NCBI GenBank assembly: GCA_964645775.1
Contig: CAZYBU010000020.1
Span: 1 to 61,417, forward strand
Direction: 5' to 3'
DNA from: CAZYBU01 sp964645775
GTDB lineage: Bacteria; Spirochaetota; UBA4802; UBA5550
DNA length: 61,417 bases
Shown here: positions 35,149 to 44,145 of the stretch, piece after piece
How positions within the stretch are numbered: the first letter of the stretch is position 1
Layout of the letters: each line of letters opens with the position of its first letter
The notes under the pieces: model-generated
Database searches by the model: none
What the model was told of the DNA's origin: nothing
Seen by the model: the letters and a program-made list of their open reading frames with translations, nothing else
Made by a program: the position numbers and the translations under genes

Positions 35149-36765
35149 TTACTCATCCTCGTTTCGTCCTGTTATCTCTTTCATATTACCGGACTGTTCC
35201 TTAAGGGAAAGGGCCAGATTCCTCATCTCATTCATACTACCGGCCACCTTGTTACCCAGCTCCCTCATGTTCTCAAACCAGCTGTTTATCTCTTCCAGGG
35301 CCTTTTCCTGTTCTGAAGCAAATTCCGTCACCTCACCGGCGGCCAGCTCCACCTCTTGGGAGGACTCGTAAAGCTTCCTGCCCTCCTCCACCTCTCGCCC
35401 GGTATTCTTGTTCAGTTCACTCATGAAAGATGCGTTTTCTCTAACAAAGCCCCCCATGTTCTCCACGAACTCTGCCAGATTTCCGATACGACCCGAGACG
35501 GTCTCCATGTTCTGCACCGTGGTATTGATGATGGAGTGGATCTCCTTGGAAGAATCGATACTCATGGCGGCAAGTTTGGATATCTCGTCCGCCACAACCG
35601 CGAATCCTCTTCCCTGCTCACCCGCCCTGGCGGATTCAATAGCCGCGTTCAGGGCCAAAAGACTGGTCTGATCCGCTATATCACTTATGGTTTTAGATAT
35701 CTCTTCGATTTTTCTGGAGTTCTCACTCATCTCCTTCATGGAATCGATGGCATGATGGATCGCCTTTTCATGGCGATTAGCCAGTTCCATTGCATCCCGG
35801 GCCCGGTCCGCCTGGCGGGAGCTTGACGAATGAATGGTCTCCATGAGATCGGTGATGTCGCCAATTTTCTCAAAATTTGCTTCCACGGTTGTGTGCTGAA
35901 AGGCCGCCTTATCCTTAACGGCTGATACGCTTCGATTAATATTTCCGGAGACCCCCTCCACCTTTTCCATCTGCTCTCCAAAATCTTTCAGGATATCATC
36001 AATGGCGGAAGAGTTTCGCCCCAAAAGCTCTGATCCCTGAAGAAGATCTCCAGCCGCCTTCTCCATGGTATCTATTATCCGGGTTAGTTTGCTTGCGTAT
36101 TCCCGGGAACCCTGCTCCGAGAGTTCAAGCTGTTTCATATTATTCTTCGTAAAGATAGCCATTCTCTGCATAAAGTACGCGAAGATAATGAGAAAAAGGA
36201 GCTTCGGAAGTTCACTGGCCAGACGTACGGTTCCCACCTCGAAAAGCCGTTCAGGATTTTGAACGGCTTCCAGGCCTCCCACGGCGAAACCCAGGACCAG
36301 AAGTATCGCATACGTTGTCACAGAGAGAAAACCGGCATAGATATTCAGTCGTCTGTTATAACGGAGACCATTCATGGCCATAAAGAGAAAGTAAACCAGG
36401 AATGTGGCCGGCTCCTTAAGGGTCATGGAGTATCCGACCGATTCGTCGAAATGCATGGCCCATTTCAAAAGGAAAATAAGAAGAAACTCGATGGTAACAG
36501 AAACCCAAACGAGGGTAGATGAGATAATCTTCCGTGAAATGGCGACCTGGTTCGAGACAGCCAGAAGAAGGAAAACACAGGATGTCCCAAGAATGGAAAG
36601 ATACGTGTAGGGTGAAGATCCGTTTTTCCAGGAGGAGATCGCAGCAACAATAAAGAATACCAGAAAAAAATACCGGGTCCGGTTAATCTGCCGTTCCGTC
36701 CCGATGGTGCTGATGTTCCGTTCAGGAACTTTTATTTCGCTTAAACCTTCCTTTGTTATGCTCAT
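35149..36765 (-). CDS. Methyl-accepting chemotaxis protein with six N-terminal TM helices
   Basis: A 538-residue chemoreceptor. About six transmembrane helices (residues 30-205) with almost no extracytoplasmic loop lead directly into a cytoplasmic coiled coil; no HAMP domain is evident. The signalling tip TSLLALNAAIESARAGEQGRGF is intact. Such receptors probably sense membrane-embedded or intracellular signals. GGAG lies 9 nt before the ATG. It is convergent with the acyltransferase gene, with about 100 nt between stops that hold no convincing gene. Confidence 0.88.
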   Translation of the reverse strand: MSITKEGLSEIKVPERNISTIGTERQINRTRYFFLVFFIVAAISSWKNGSSPYTYLSILGTSCVFLLLAVSNQVAISRKIISSTLVWVSVTIEFLLIFLLKWAMHFDESVGYSMTLKEPATFLVYFLFMAMNGLRYNRRLNIYAGFLSVTTYAILLVLGFAVGGLEAVQNPERLFEVGTVRLASELPKLLFLIIFAYFMQRMAIFTKNNMKQLELSEQGSREYASKLTRIIDTMEKAAGDLLQGSELLGRNSSAIDDILKDFGEQMEKVEGVSGNINRSVSAVKDKAAFQHTTVEANFEKIGDITDLMETIHSSSSRQADRARDAMELANRHEKAIHHAIDSMKEMSENSRKIEEISKTISDIADQTSLLALNAAIESARAGEQGRGFAVVADEISKLAAMSIDSSKEIHSIINTTVQNMETVSGRIGNLAEFVENMGGFVRENASFMSELNKNTGREVEEGRKLYESSQEVELAAGEVTEFASEQEKALEEINSWFENMRELGNKVAGSMNEMRNLALSLKEQSGNMKEITGRNEDE

Positions 36766-36846
36766 CTACATTCGCTCCGACTAACCGGGGTACTCTCTAT
36801 AAACAAGAAAAATATCGCAAATATTTTCCAGAACCAGATCGACCGT

Positions 36847-36866
36847 AAATTTTTTATAAAAAATTT
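36847..36866. repeat. Perfect 20-bp A/T palindrome
   Basis: A3-T6-A-T-A6-T3, fully self-complementary, 81 bp upstream of the chemoreceptor start. It could be a protein-binding site, a bent-DNA element or part of a bidirectional signal; A/T simplicity lowers its weight. Confidence 0.5.
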
Positions 36867-37090
36867 TCGTGGGAGTCAAGAGAGATTTTTCATTACATGA
36901 TTTTTCTTCTTTCTGTGCCTCTACCGGATGGAATCGATAAAAAGGAAACGGCATTTATTCCTTAACTCTTTTTAGCGCACAAAAAACCATCCTCAGGAAT
37001 AATGACTTAAAAAAACTATCTCACCCTTATCGCGCAGACAAAACTGTCGCAATAACCGATTAACGCCCTGGCGCTATTTCCTTTTACTTC

Positions 37091-37118
37091 TTGACCGGGA
37101 ATATTCAACTGGTACAAT
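37091..37118 (+). promoter_or_regulatory. Promoter of the PAS hybrid kinase gene
   Basis: TTGACC (37091-37096), a 16-nt spacer and TACAAT (37113-37118). Start expected near 37125, leaving a leader of about 40 nt. Confidence 0.6.
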
Positions 37119-37126
37119 AACAGCCT

Positions 37127-37150
37127 GTTTATTTCCCAAAGAAAATAAAC
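37127..37150. promoter_or_regulatory. Inverted repeat at the transcription start of the hybrid kinase
   Basis: GTTTATTT (37127-37134) and AAATAAAC (37143-37150), a perfect 8-bp repeat with an 8-nt spacer lying at or just after the predicted start. It could be an operator or a leader stem-loop. Confidence 0.45.
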
Positions 37151-37165
37151 CGTACCAGAGACAAA

Positions 37166-39886
37166 ATGAAACTCCTCATCCTTTCAAAAGACCCTGCCTG
37201 TCCCGACTTTCCTCTCCTGGAGGATGGCCCTTCCCCTGAGATATTTCATGACAACGCTGAAGGGATATCCCGTCTTTCTGATGAACCTCCCATCGAAATG
37301 GTCCTCATAGATATTGAACCGGGCAGAGAAAGGGAATCAGCTGATACGGCAAGAAGGATAATCAGGAACCACGATATCCCTCTTCTCTTTATGCTGGACC
37401 CCATGGACGAACGGGCCGTGGAAGTGGTCAGGGGAATTCATCACTACGGTTTTCTCCCCAGAAACTGCGGGATTTCACTCTTCCGGGAAAGCCTGTTACG
37501 TACCTACGAACTTTCCAGAATTGCACGTTTTGGCATGGGTTCTTCCGACGATCTTTCTTCTGGAGGCCCGGCCGGAGGCTTCTTCTCCGCTATCGATGCC
37601 CTGCGGAAAAGCGAGGTCCGCTTCCGAGACCTGGCCAGCCTGCTTCCTCAGGCCGTGGCCGAATCAGATCTTACCGGCCGCTTCACTTTCGTGAACGATA
37701 ACGGATTGAAGATGTTCGGCTATACCCATGATGATCTGGAAGCCGGTCTGAACATATTCCAGATTTTATCTCCAGAGGTGAGGGATGACGCCTTAACCGT
37801 TATGGAACAGGTTCTGGCGGGACATGACAACCAGGGGCGTGAATACCCTGTCGTAAAGAAGGACGGCTCTATTCTTGATGTCCTGATCTATTCCAGTCCC
37901 ATCATGCAGGAGGGCCGGGCCGTGGGCCTGCGCGCCATCGGGGTAGACATCACTCCTCTGAAAAAGACAGAGAAACGACTGAAAGAGAGTGAAGAGAGGT
38001 ACCGGTTCATCACGGATAATATCAGCGAAGTCATCTACGTGACGGCTCCCTCGGGAGAGATCCAGTTCATGGGTGGCGACACTCGCATGCTTCTGGGAAT
38101 GGCCCCGGAAAGCATGACCGGAATGAACATCATCGAATGTTTCGCCCGTTTTGAGATCCCCGGCGAGGAGATTAACCGTATCCTTTCACGGACCGGCCAG
38201 GCCGTTGAACAGAGAGAAAACAGGGTAGAATACGTTTTTCCTATACGCATCAATGGCGCAATAAAATACCTTGAAACCATCGAGCAGCTTATCTATGATG
38301 ACGACGGCGTACTGCAAAGTATCATCGGGATTACCCGGGACGTGTCGGAGCGAAAAAAATCAGAGGAGGAGCTCCAGGAGAAGGAGCAGAGGCTCAGGAC
38401 CATCTTTGATAACTCTCCCCTGGGACTCGTCCATCTGAATTGGGAAGGTACCATCATTAACTGCAATCAGCAATTCGCGGACATTATCGGTGCCCCGAGG
38501 GAGGGGATCCTCGGCTTCAATACATTAAAACAGATCAAAAATGATGAGATGTTGAAGTGTATACGGGAAAGCCTTAACGGCGGCCAGAGCTATTTTGAAG
38601 GAAATTACCTTTCTCAGGTCGGGGGGAGAAAATCCTACATACGTCTTCACGCTAATCCCATCAATCCCGGGACTTCTCCCACAGAGGCCATAGGTGTCAT
38701 GGAGGACATCTCCGACTGGATCCAGACCCGCAGAGAAAAAAAGAAAATCGAATCCCATCTGGCGGACATGCACAAGATTGAAACCATAGGCAGACTGGCG
38801 GGAGGGATAGCCCACGATTTCAACAATATCCTGACCCCCATACTCGGCTATTCTAACATAATACAGGGAAAGCTTTCCGAAGACAGTCCCATTCAGGAAG
38901 AGATAGGATATATCGCCAGCGCCGCGCACAGGGCCCGGGACCTGGTCAGCCAGATCCTTACCTACGGGAGAAAAGGAGCGAAAAACCCGGTTCCGGTCTC
39001 CATGTACACAATCCTGGAAGAGGGTTTCAGGCTTTTGAATACGTTTCGACCTCAAAACATAGAGCTTCAGCTCAACAGGGGAGATGACAATCCCATGGTT
39101 AAAGCGGACCCGACCCAGTTGCTCCAGATAGTCATGAATCTGGGCACAAACGCTATTCAGGCCATGGATAAAGGAGGAAGGTTGACCTTCGGTGTCCAGA
39201 AGCGCGAAATTCTCCAGGACCGGGAGGATGTCCCCCCGGGGAGATATATCCTCCTTGAGGTGCTGGACACCGGCCCCGGAATAAATGAGTCCATACGTAA
39301 GCAGATATTCGAACCCTTCTTTTCCACACGTAAAGAGGGGGGGACCGGCCTGGGACTCTCGGTTGCAAATGGAATCGTTTCCGATTACGGAGGCGCCATC
39401 ACCGTGGAGAGCGGACCGGAGCGGGGAAGCCTGTTCCGTGTCTATCTTCCAATATTTGAAGGTGAAACTGCTTCCGACACCGGCAGAAGGGAGAAAGAGG
39501 CCCCCAAAGGCAAGGAGAATATACTGGTGGTGGATGACAGAAAGGACGTTGCCACTACCATCCAGAGAATGCTCCAGCTTTTTGGATATTCAGCCGAGCA
39601 CATGACGGATAGCCTGCAGGCCCTTGAACACATCAGGGAAGCGCCTGACCTGTACAATCTCCTGATAACGGACCTCACCATGCCTGGCATGGATGGCCTG
39701 ACTCTGGCAACGGAACTGCACCGTGACAATTTCAGTCTGCCGGTTCTTCTCATGACCGGATACAACGACAAAACCTCTGAAGAATTGACGGGACGTTTCG
39801 GCATAGAGAGGATACTTCTGAAACCGATCATGCCGGACGACCTGGCGCGAGCCGTACGGGAGACCCTGGACAGCCGAATAAAATGA
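37166..39886 (+). CDS. Hybrid histidine kinase: pseudo-REC, three PAS, HisKA, HATPase, REC
   Basis: A 906-residue soluble sensor kinase. Residues 1-125 look like a degenerate receiver: VLIDIEPG keeps the acceptor-position Asp, but the Thr/Ser and Lys switch residues are missing. Three PAS domains follow (about 145-275, 285-405, 410-535). The phosphoacceptor His550 lies in GGIAHDFNNILTP, the motif of kinases with a combined HisKA/HATPase layout; the ATPase has DTGPGI and GGTGLGLSV. The C-terminal receiver is complete with Asp836 (LLITDLTMPG), a switch Thr (LLMTGYND) and Lys (LLKPI). No membrane helix, so the signal is cytoplasmic. No output regulator is adjacent. Confidence 0.9.
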   Translation: MKLLILSKDPACPDFPLLEDGPSPEIFHDNAEGISRLSDEPPIEMVLIDIEPGRERESADTARRIIRNHDIPLLFMLDPMDERAVEVVRGIHHYGFLPRNCGISLFRESLLRTYELSRIARFGMGSSDDLSSGGPAGGFFSAIDALRKSEVRFRDLASLLPQAVAESDLTGRFTFVNDNGLKMFGYTHDDLEAGLNIFQILSPEVRDDALTVMEQVLAGHDNQGREYPVVKKDGSILDVLIYSSPIMQEGRAVGLRAIGVDITPLKKTEKRLKESEERYRFITDNISEVIYVTAPSGEIQFMGGDTRMLLGMAPESMTGMNIIECFARFEIPGEEINRILSRTGQAVEQRENRVEYVFPIRINGAIKYLETIEQLIYDDDGVLQSIIGITRDVSERKKSEEELQEKEQRLRTIFDNSPLGLVHLNWEGTIINCNQQFADIIGAPREGILGFNTLKQIKNDEMLKCIRESLNGGQSYFEGNYLSQVGGRKSYIRLHANPINPGTSPTEAIGVMEDISDWIQTRREKKKIESHLADMHKIETIGRLAGGIAHDFNNILTPILGYSNIIQGKLSEDSPIQEEIGYIASAAHRARDLVSQILTYGRKGAKNPVPVSMYTILEEGFRLLNTFRPQNIELQLNRGDDNPMVKADPTQLLQIVMNLGTNAIQAMDKGGRLTFGVQKREILQDREDVPPGRYILLEVLDTGPGINESIRKQIFEPFFSTRKEGGTGLGLSVANGIVSDYGGAITVESGPERGSLFRVYLPIFEGETASDTGRREKEAPKGKENILVVDDRKDVATTIQRMLQLFGYSAEHMTDSLQALEHIREAPDLYNLLITDLTMPGMDGLTLATELHRDNFSLPVLLMTGYNDKTSEELTGRFGIERILLKPIMPDDLARAVRETLDSRIK

Positions 39887-39949
39887 AAATTGGCCTATTC
39901 CTTTACAGACGTCTGCCCGATTGCGAGAGAGAATCCCGTAATGGTATTT

Positions 39950-40498
39950 TTACTTGCTTTCCGGTTCGGATACCAGCGTGAGCGAAGAGAGCACGTCTTT
40001 CTTGCCGGGAAATTCTCCTACCACACTGGTGAAATACATCACGTACCCGCGAATTCCGTGGGAGAAAAAATACATATCCTGCTCCAGGTTAAGGGTCTTG
40101 TCGTTAACATCGACCGTTGCCGTTAAAAAGCGACGTACCAGGGGAACGTCCTCTTTCTTCGAGGAGCCTTTTATATTTACGGGAAGCTTCTCTTCTATCC
40201 GATTGACATTGATATTTTTATATCCCTTGTCCGTGTATTTTTGGACGATCTGTTCAACCACAAGCTTGTCAAAATTCTCGGCGAGACGATTGTCCATGAT
40301 CAAAAGCGTTATGTTTCTTCCCTTACCGGAAAAGAAAACCTTCTCTCCATATTTCAGCCGGTTTTCCTGAAGGGTATATTCATCGGAACATTTCATCCAA
40401 ACGCCGTTTTTGGCGTACGACCAGTCTTTTTCGCCCAGTATAATCATGGGCATCAGGATAAATAGAGCAACCAGTACAACAATACGATTTACTTTCAT
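39950..40498 (-). CDS. Secreted protein of unknown function
   Basis: A 182-residue protein with an N-terminal hydrophobic signal (VNRIVVLVALFILMPMIILG) and no lipobox Cys, so probably periplasmic or anchored by its signal. The mature part is a mixed alpha/beta domain of about 155 residues; nothing in it matches a family that I recognise. The start at 40498 has GAGGAG 7 nt upstream; the ATG at 40513 overlaps that site. It lies 14 nt after the gene at 40513-40836, so they are co-transcribed. Confidence 0.65.
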   Translation of the reverse strand: MKVNRIVVLVALFILMPMIILGEKDWSYAKNGVWMKCSDEYTLQENRLKYGEKVFFSGKGRNITLLIMDNRLAENFDKLVVEQIVQKYTDKGYKNINVNRIEEKLPVNIKGSSKKEDVPLVRRFLTATVDVNDKTLNLEQDMYFFSHGIRGYVMYFTSVVGEFPGKKDVLSSLTLVSEPESK

Positions 40499-40512
40499 CA
40501 CTAATCTCCTCA

Positions 40513-40836
40513 TCAGTATTCAACTTTAACGTTCCAGGTACCCCCGGAATGCTGTACATCAATACCTATATTACGGTTAAAGGCCTGTTCAAGATTATAT
40601 TCGAACTCGCTCATCCACCGGTTTATTTCCGATTCATTCTGATACTTTTCATCGAAGGTTACAAACATGTGGTAATCAGCTAGAACAAATTCAAAATCGA
40701 GCTTTTCTCCATGGGGATCGATCATGGACACATTGAAACGGGTACTCGATCTGTCAAAATCCTGATAATCGATATCCGTCGCCTTAAAGTGACCGGCAAT
40801 CTCATCGATTACTTTTGTATAATCAAAGGCTCCCAC
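40513..40836 (-). CDS. Small cytoplasmic protein of unknown function
   Basis: A 107-residue acidic protein without signal or membrane segment, predicted alpha/beta. It starts at GTG with a weak GAG-containing ribosome site. The segment FEFVLADYHMFVTFDEKYQNESEIN is distinctive but unknown to me. First gene of a two-gene unit with the secreted protein, suggesting a shared role. Confidence 0.55.
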   Translation of the reverse strand: MGAFDYTKVIDEIAGHFKATDIDYQDFDRSSTRFNVSMIDPHGEKLDFEFVLADYHMFVTFDEKYQNESEINRWMSEFEYNLEQAFNRNIGIDVQHSGGTWNVKVEY

Positions 40837-40885
40837 GAAACTACTCTACCTGATCCTGATATAAGGGTCAATCGGAAAAAAGGAT

Positions 40886-42967
40886 TCAGTTTTCCGAGAA
40901 ATTTCTGTTTTCCAGCACTTCACGTTCAAATTCCTCCGGAAGCATGGGGCGGTAATAATAGAATCCCTGGATACGGTCACACTTCATCTCGGAAAAGAGT
41001 TTCTCCGCCTGCACCATTTCCTCGACTCCTTCCGCCACTACATTGTAGCTGAAGCCGTGGACCATATCTATAGTACAGGCAACGAGCTTCTCATAGTCTA
41101 CGTCGTAGACAATATTGGCGATGTACGATTTATCCAGTTTTATGGTGTTAACCGGAAGCTTGGGAAGCAGACTCAGGGCTGAATAATCTATACCGAAATC
41201 ATCTATGGCAATGGAGATGTTCTTCTCCCTGAGTCCGGAGAGTACCCTGATATTCTGCTCCTTGACCAATTCCCGCTCCGTAATCTCCAGCTCCAGGGAA
41301 TGGGGAGGCAGACCGGTTCTTTCCAGGATCTGGTTTACTTCGTCGACAAAACTTTCCGTAAGCTGACTCGGAGAGACGTTCACTGCCAGCTGTAAACCGG
41401 AGAACGTTTTGTTTTCATCCAGCCATTTCACCGTCTGTCGACAGGCTTCCTCCAGGACAAACTGTCCGATCTCTCCTATTAATCCTACCTCCTCGGCAGG
41501 AGAGATAAACCTGTCCGGCGGTACAAAGCCGTGGGGACCGTTCCACCTGGCGTGATTCCAGCGAACCAGCGCCTCCATCCCCATGATTCTCCCCGAGGAT
41601 TCCACCTTCGGCTGATACATGAGAAAAAGGTCCCGGCACATCTCCTCCCGTACAGCTATGATCAGGTCCCGGATAAACTCGATCCGTTCCCTGGTCTCCC
41701 TGTGGCTCTGTTCGTTATAGAAGACGTATTCGCTCCCTTTTGTGAAAGCTTCATCGCAGGCATGACGGCTCTGCGTAATCAGCCGGAAAGGATTGGCCAC
41801 TTTGATATCGTCAGGGTAAAGGGTCACGCCGGCTATAGCCTTCAGACGTATGCCCTGGAGAAATTCCTCGTTAAACACTGATAACAGCTTGTGTATGAGC
41901 TTAACCGTGTTGTCCGGATCATCCGTGTCGGGGATAGGATGAATGGTCATATACTCGTTCTCACCCGTTCGAGCGACAACGTCTCCGCCGAAGAATATTC
42001 CCACAAGCCGTTCGGCAATCTCAATAGGGAGAGCATTCATGAGTATTCGCTCCATGTCCGGATCAACATTTTTCAGAACATTAAGCTGATCCCTGTCATG
42101 CCGGATGGTCATAACAGCAATTTTCTTCCTCTTTTCCGAAGAAAGGTTCAGATGTTCCTGTAATCGTCTGTTGAAGCCCTTGATATTCAACAGGCCGGTC
42201 AGCTCTTCATGCTCCTGAATGTATTCATACTGCTTCTGGGCGGTTATATCCCGAATGGATACAAAGAAGACCTCTCTTCCCTCCCGGTACAGAGATCGGG
42301 CAAGGAATTCTACCTCTATTATCTGGTTATTCTTTCTCCGGGCACTAACCTGACAGGGATGGTCCTTTCTCTGCTCGAAATAGCTGCGGACAAGATCGTG
42401 ATTTTTCCGGTCCAGGAAATCAAAAATGCTTTTACCGATCACTTCCTCAAGGGAGTAACCGAACATCCGGTTGAAGGCCTGATTAGCATCAACGATGCGC
42501 CAGTTATCATGTAATACGATCCCCTCCAAAGTTGTGTCGGAAAGTATACGAAAACGCTCTTCGCTCCGATGAAGTTTCTCCTCAAGGGCCCGCCTGCGGG
42601 TAATATCCATGATTATGGCGCGAAGCCCGACGACGTCATCCTCGATATAAACGGGATTTACTGATATACTTACCGGAATGAAACTTCTTTCCCCCCTCAG
42701 TACAACCTCACTCCGTTCATAGGAACGTTCCGACCGCATGGAGGCGAGGGTGAACCTGAACTGCTCGTGGAACTCCTCTATAATCAGATTCATGATATTC
42801 GGGGGAAAGGAATAACCCGCGAAACCGGTCAACTTTTCAATCTCACGATTATGATAGAGAATATCGCCATCGAGGTCCAGCAACAGGAAGGCCTCCGGCA
42901 GATATTCAACCATATTCCACCAGGAGGATCCCCCTGCTCCGGTAATTTTGCCGACTGAAGTTTTCAC
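40886..42967 (-). CDS. PAS-PAS-(degenerate GGDEF)-EAL cyclic-di-GMP phosphodiesterase
   Basis: A 693-residue soluble protein. Two PAS domains (about 15-130 and 135-255) precede a GGDEF-like domain whose active site reads RTGENEY instead of GGDEF, so cyclase activity is unlikely. The EAL domain (about 435-690) keeps EALVRW, VNVSPSQL, ELEITERE, AIDDFG, VVAEGVE and IQGFYYY, all that is expected of an active c-di-GMP hydrolase. The GTG at 42967 has no good ribosome site; an ATG at 42913 is possible. It lies downstream of the GGDEF gene at 43054-44034 on the same strand, 86 nt away. Confidence 0.88.
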   Translation of the reverse strand: MKTSVGKITGAGGSSWWNMVEYLPEAFLLLDLDGDILYHNREIEKLTGFAGYSFPPNIMNLIIEEFHEQFRFTLASMRSERSYERSEVVLRGERSFIPVSISVNPVYIEDDVVGLRAIIMDITRRRALEEKLHRSEERFRILSDTTLEGIVLHDNWRIVDANQAFNRMFGYSLEEVIGKSIFDFLDRKNHDLVRSYFEQRKDHPCQVSARRKNNQIIEVEFLARSLYREGREVFFVSIRDITAQKQYEYIQEHEELTGLLNIKGFNRRLQEHLNLSSEKRKKIAVMTIRHDRDQLNVLKNVDPDMERILMNALPIEIAERLVGIFFGGDVVARTGENEYMTIHPIPDTDDPDNTVKLIHKLLSVFNEEFLQGIRLKAIAGVTLYPDDIKVANPFRLITQSRHACDEAFTKGSEYVFYNEQSHRETRERIEFIRDLIIAVREEMCRDLFLMYQPKVESSGRIMGMEALVRWNHARWNGPHGFVPPDRFISPAEEVGLIGEIGQFVLEEACRQTVKWLDENKTFSGLQLAVNVSPSQLTESFVDEVNQILERTGLPPHSLELEITERELVKEQNIRVLSGLREKNISIAIDDFGIDYSALSLLPKLPVNTIKLDKSYIANIVYDVDYEKLVACTIDMVHGFSYNVVAEGVEEMVQAEKLFSEMKCDRIQGFYYYRPMLPEEFEREVLENRNFSEN

Positions 42968-43053
42968 TGAAACACCATAGAGGAACGTGACAGGAGGGTC
43001 AAGAGTAATACTGTCCCTGTATAAGTAAAAATACGTTCAGCAGACGAGTTGTT

Positions 43054-44034
43054 TTACAGGTAGAAAACCCGGTTATGCCCTTCCAGGTGATGACGCATCA
43101 TGGCATCCCTGCACCGGGATATCAGGGAAACTGAATCATCTCCGGTTCCGGCCATGGCGCAACCCACGGATACCGTAACCTGGATCCTGACATTGCTGCC
43201 GCTCATGATCCAGCTGTTTTCCACGAATACGCGTATCCTTTCGGCAATATCGAGCAGGGCCTCTCTTGTTACGTTGGGTGAAATGACGATAAAGGCGTCA
43301 TCCTCCCATCTGCAGAGGGTATCGAAGCTTCTGAGTATACTGCCCACGGTACGGGAGGTCATCTTGAGTACCCGGTCCGCGGTGTTCGGTCCGAATTGCT
43401 CATTCAGCCTTGAGAAACGATCCACGTCGAACATGATAAGGCCGAAGGAGATGTTCTCTCTCTCCAGGATCATGATCCGGTGTTCCAGGAGAAGAACCCC
43501 GGCTTTCCGGTTTCCCGCTTCGGTCAGGGTATCTGTCAGGGCCTGCCTGCGCAGGATATCCCTGCTTGCCAAGATATCCCCTTCCGGAGAATCGTCCGTG
43601 AATATCTCAGCAGCTCCTATGATCTTTTCTTCATCATCACGGATCGGAGCCGCGCGTATACTGACCGGAAGACGGAATCCTTCTTTATGATGCAGGAAGG
43701 CGGAAATCTCCCGAGGCTGACCGTCCGACATGGTACGGGCAAGGGGGCATCCTTCTTCGCAGAGATTGACTCCACTGTGATCTATATGCATCAGAATGTC
43801 ATCCGAGCAGGGACGTCCGATAACCTCTTCAGCCTGGTAACCTGTTATTCGTTCAGCGCTCCGATTCCAGTAGGTTATACGGCCCCCGGCATCCACATAA
43901 TAGACACCTTCATAGAGGTTATCGATCAGGTTTCTGTAAAATGCAATATCCATACTGTCAAACACCCGGTACCCATCGAACATTACTCTGTAAAGCCCCT
44001 GAGGGTCAACCGGATTACATATTCTTCTTGTCAT
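43054..44034 (-). CDS. PAS-GGDEF protein with a degenerate active site
   Basis: A 326-residue protein: one PAS domain (about 30-150) whose loop has an unusual Cys pair (NLCEEGCPL), then a GGDEF-fold domain with LTDTLTEAGNRKAG (normally LTGLPNR) and the catalytic loop CRWEDDAFIV in place of RWGGDEF. Two glycines and the key acidic residue are changed, so it probably senses or binds rather than makes c-di-GMP. The ATG at 44034 has a poor ribosome site; Met28 is an alternative that keeps the PAS domain. It shares a strand with the EAL gene and diverges from the large pseudo-kinase. Confidence 0.8.
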   Translation of the reverse strand: MTRRICNPVDPQGLYRVMFDGYRVFDSMDIAFYRNLIDNLYEGVYYVDAGGRITYWNRSAERITGYQAEEVIGRPCSDDILMHIDHSGVNLCEEGCPLARTMSDGQPREISAFLHHKEGFRLPVSIRAAPIRDDEEKIIGAAEIFTDDSPEGDILASRDILRRQALTDTLTEAGNRKAGVLLLEHRIMILERENISFGLIMFDVDRFSRLNEQFGPNTADRVLKMTSRTVGSILRSFDTLCRWEDDAFIVISPNVTREALLDIAERIRVFVENSWIMSGSNVRIQVTVSVGCAMAGTGDDSVSLISRCRDAMMRHHLEGHNRVFYL

Positions 44035-44145
44035 AAATGTGTCCCATTTCGTAGTGTAACCGTAATGTCACCTGAAATTGGACAACGGAGAAGGGATCCT
44101 TTCTCAGAAGCATATTCTCATCGATATTCCCTGTCATTCATCTCA

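Larger units (their letters stand above)
36766..37165. other. AT-rich divergent control region
   Basis: 400 nt between the leftward chemoreceptor and the rightward hybrid kinase, clearly richer in A+T than its surroundings. It holds a perfect 20-bp palindrome (36847-36866), a good promoter for the kinase and an 8-bp inverted repeat in the kinase leader. No gene seen. Confidence 0.6.

Noticed and set aside
34920..35156. A 78-codon leftward frame starting at the chemoreceptor stop (ATGAGTAAGGAG)
   Set aside because: Half of it is antisense to the acyltransferase gene and it lacks a ribosome site. The first 35 residues look protein-like, so a remnant cannot be excluded.
43480..44145. In-frame upstream extension of the 7TM pseudo-kinase
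   Set aside because: It runs antisense through the PAS-GGDEF gene, encodes low-quality sequence and precedes the clear signal peptide.
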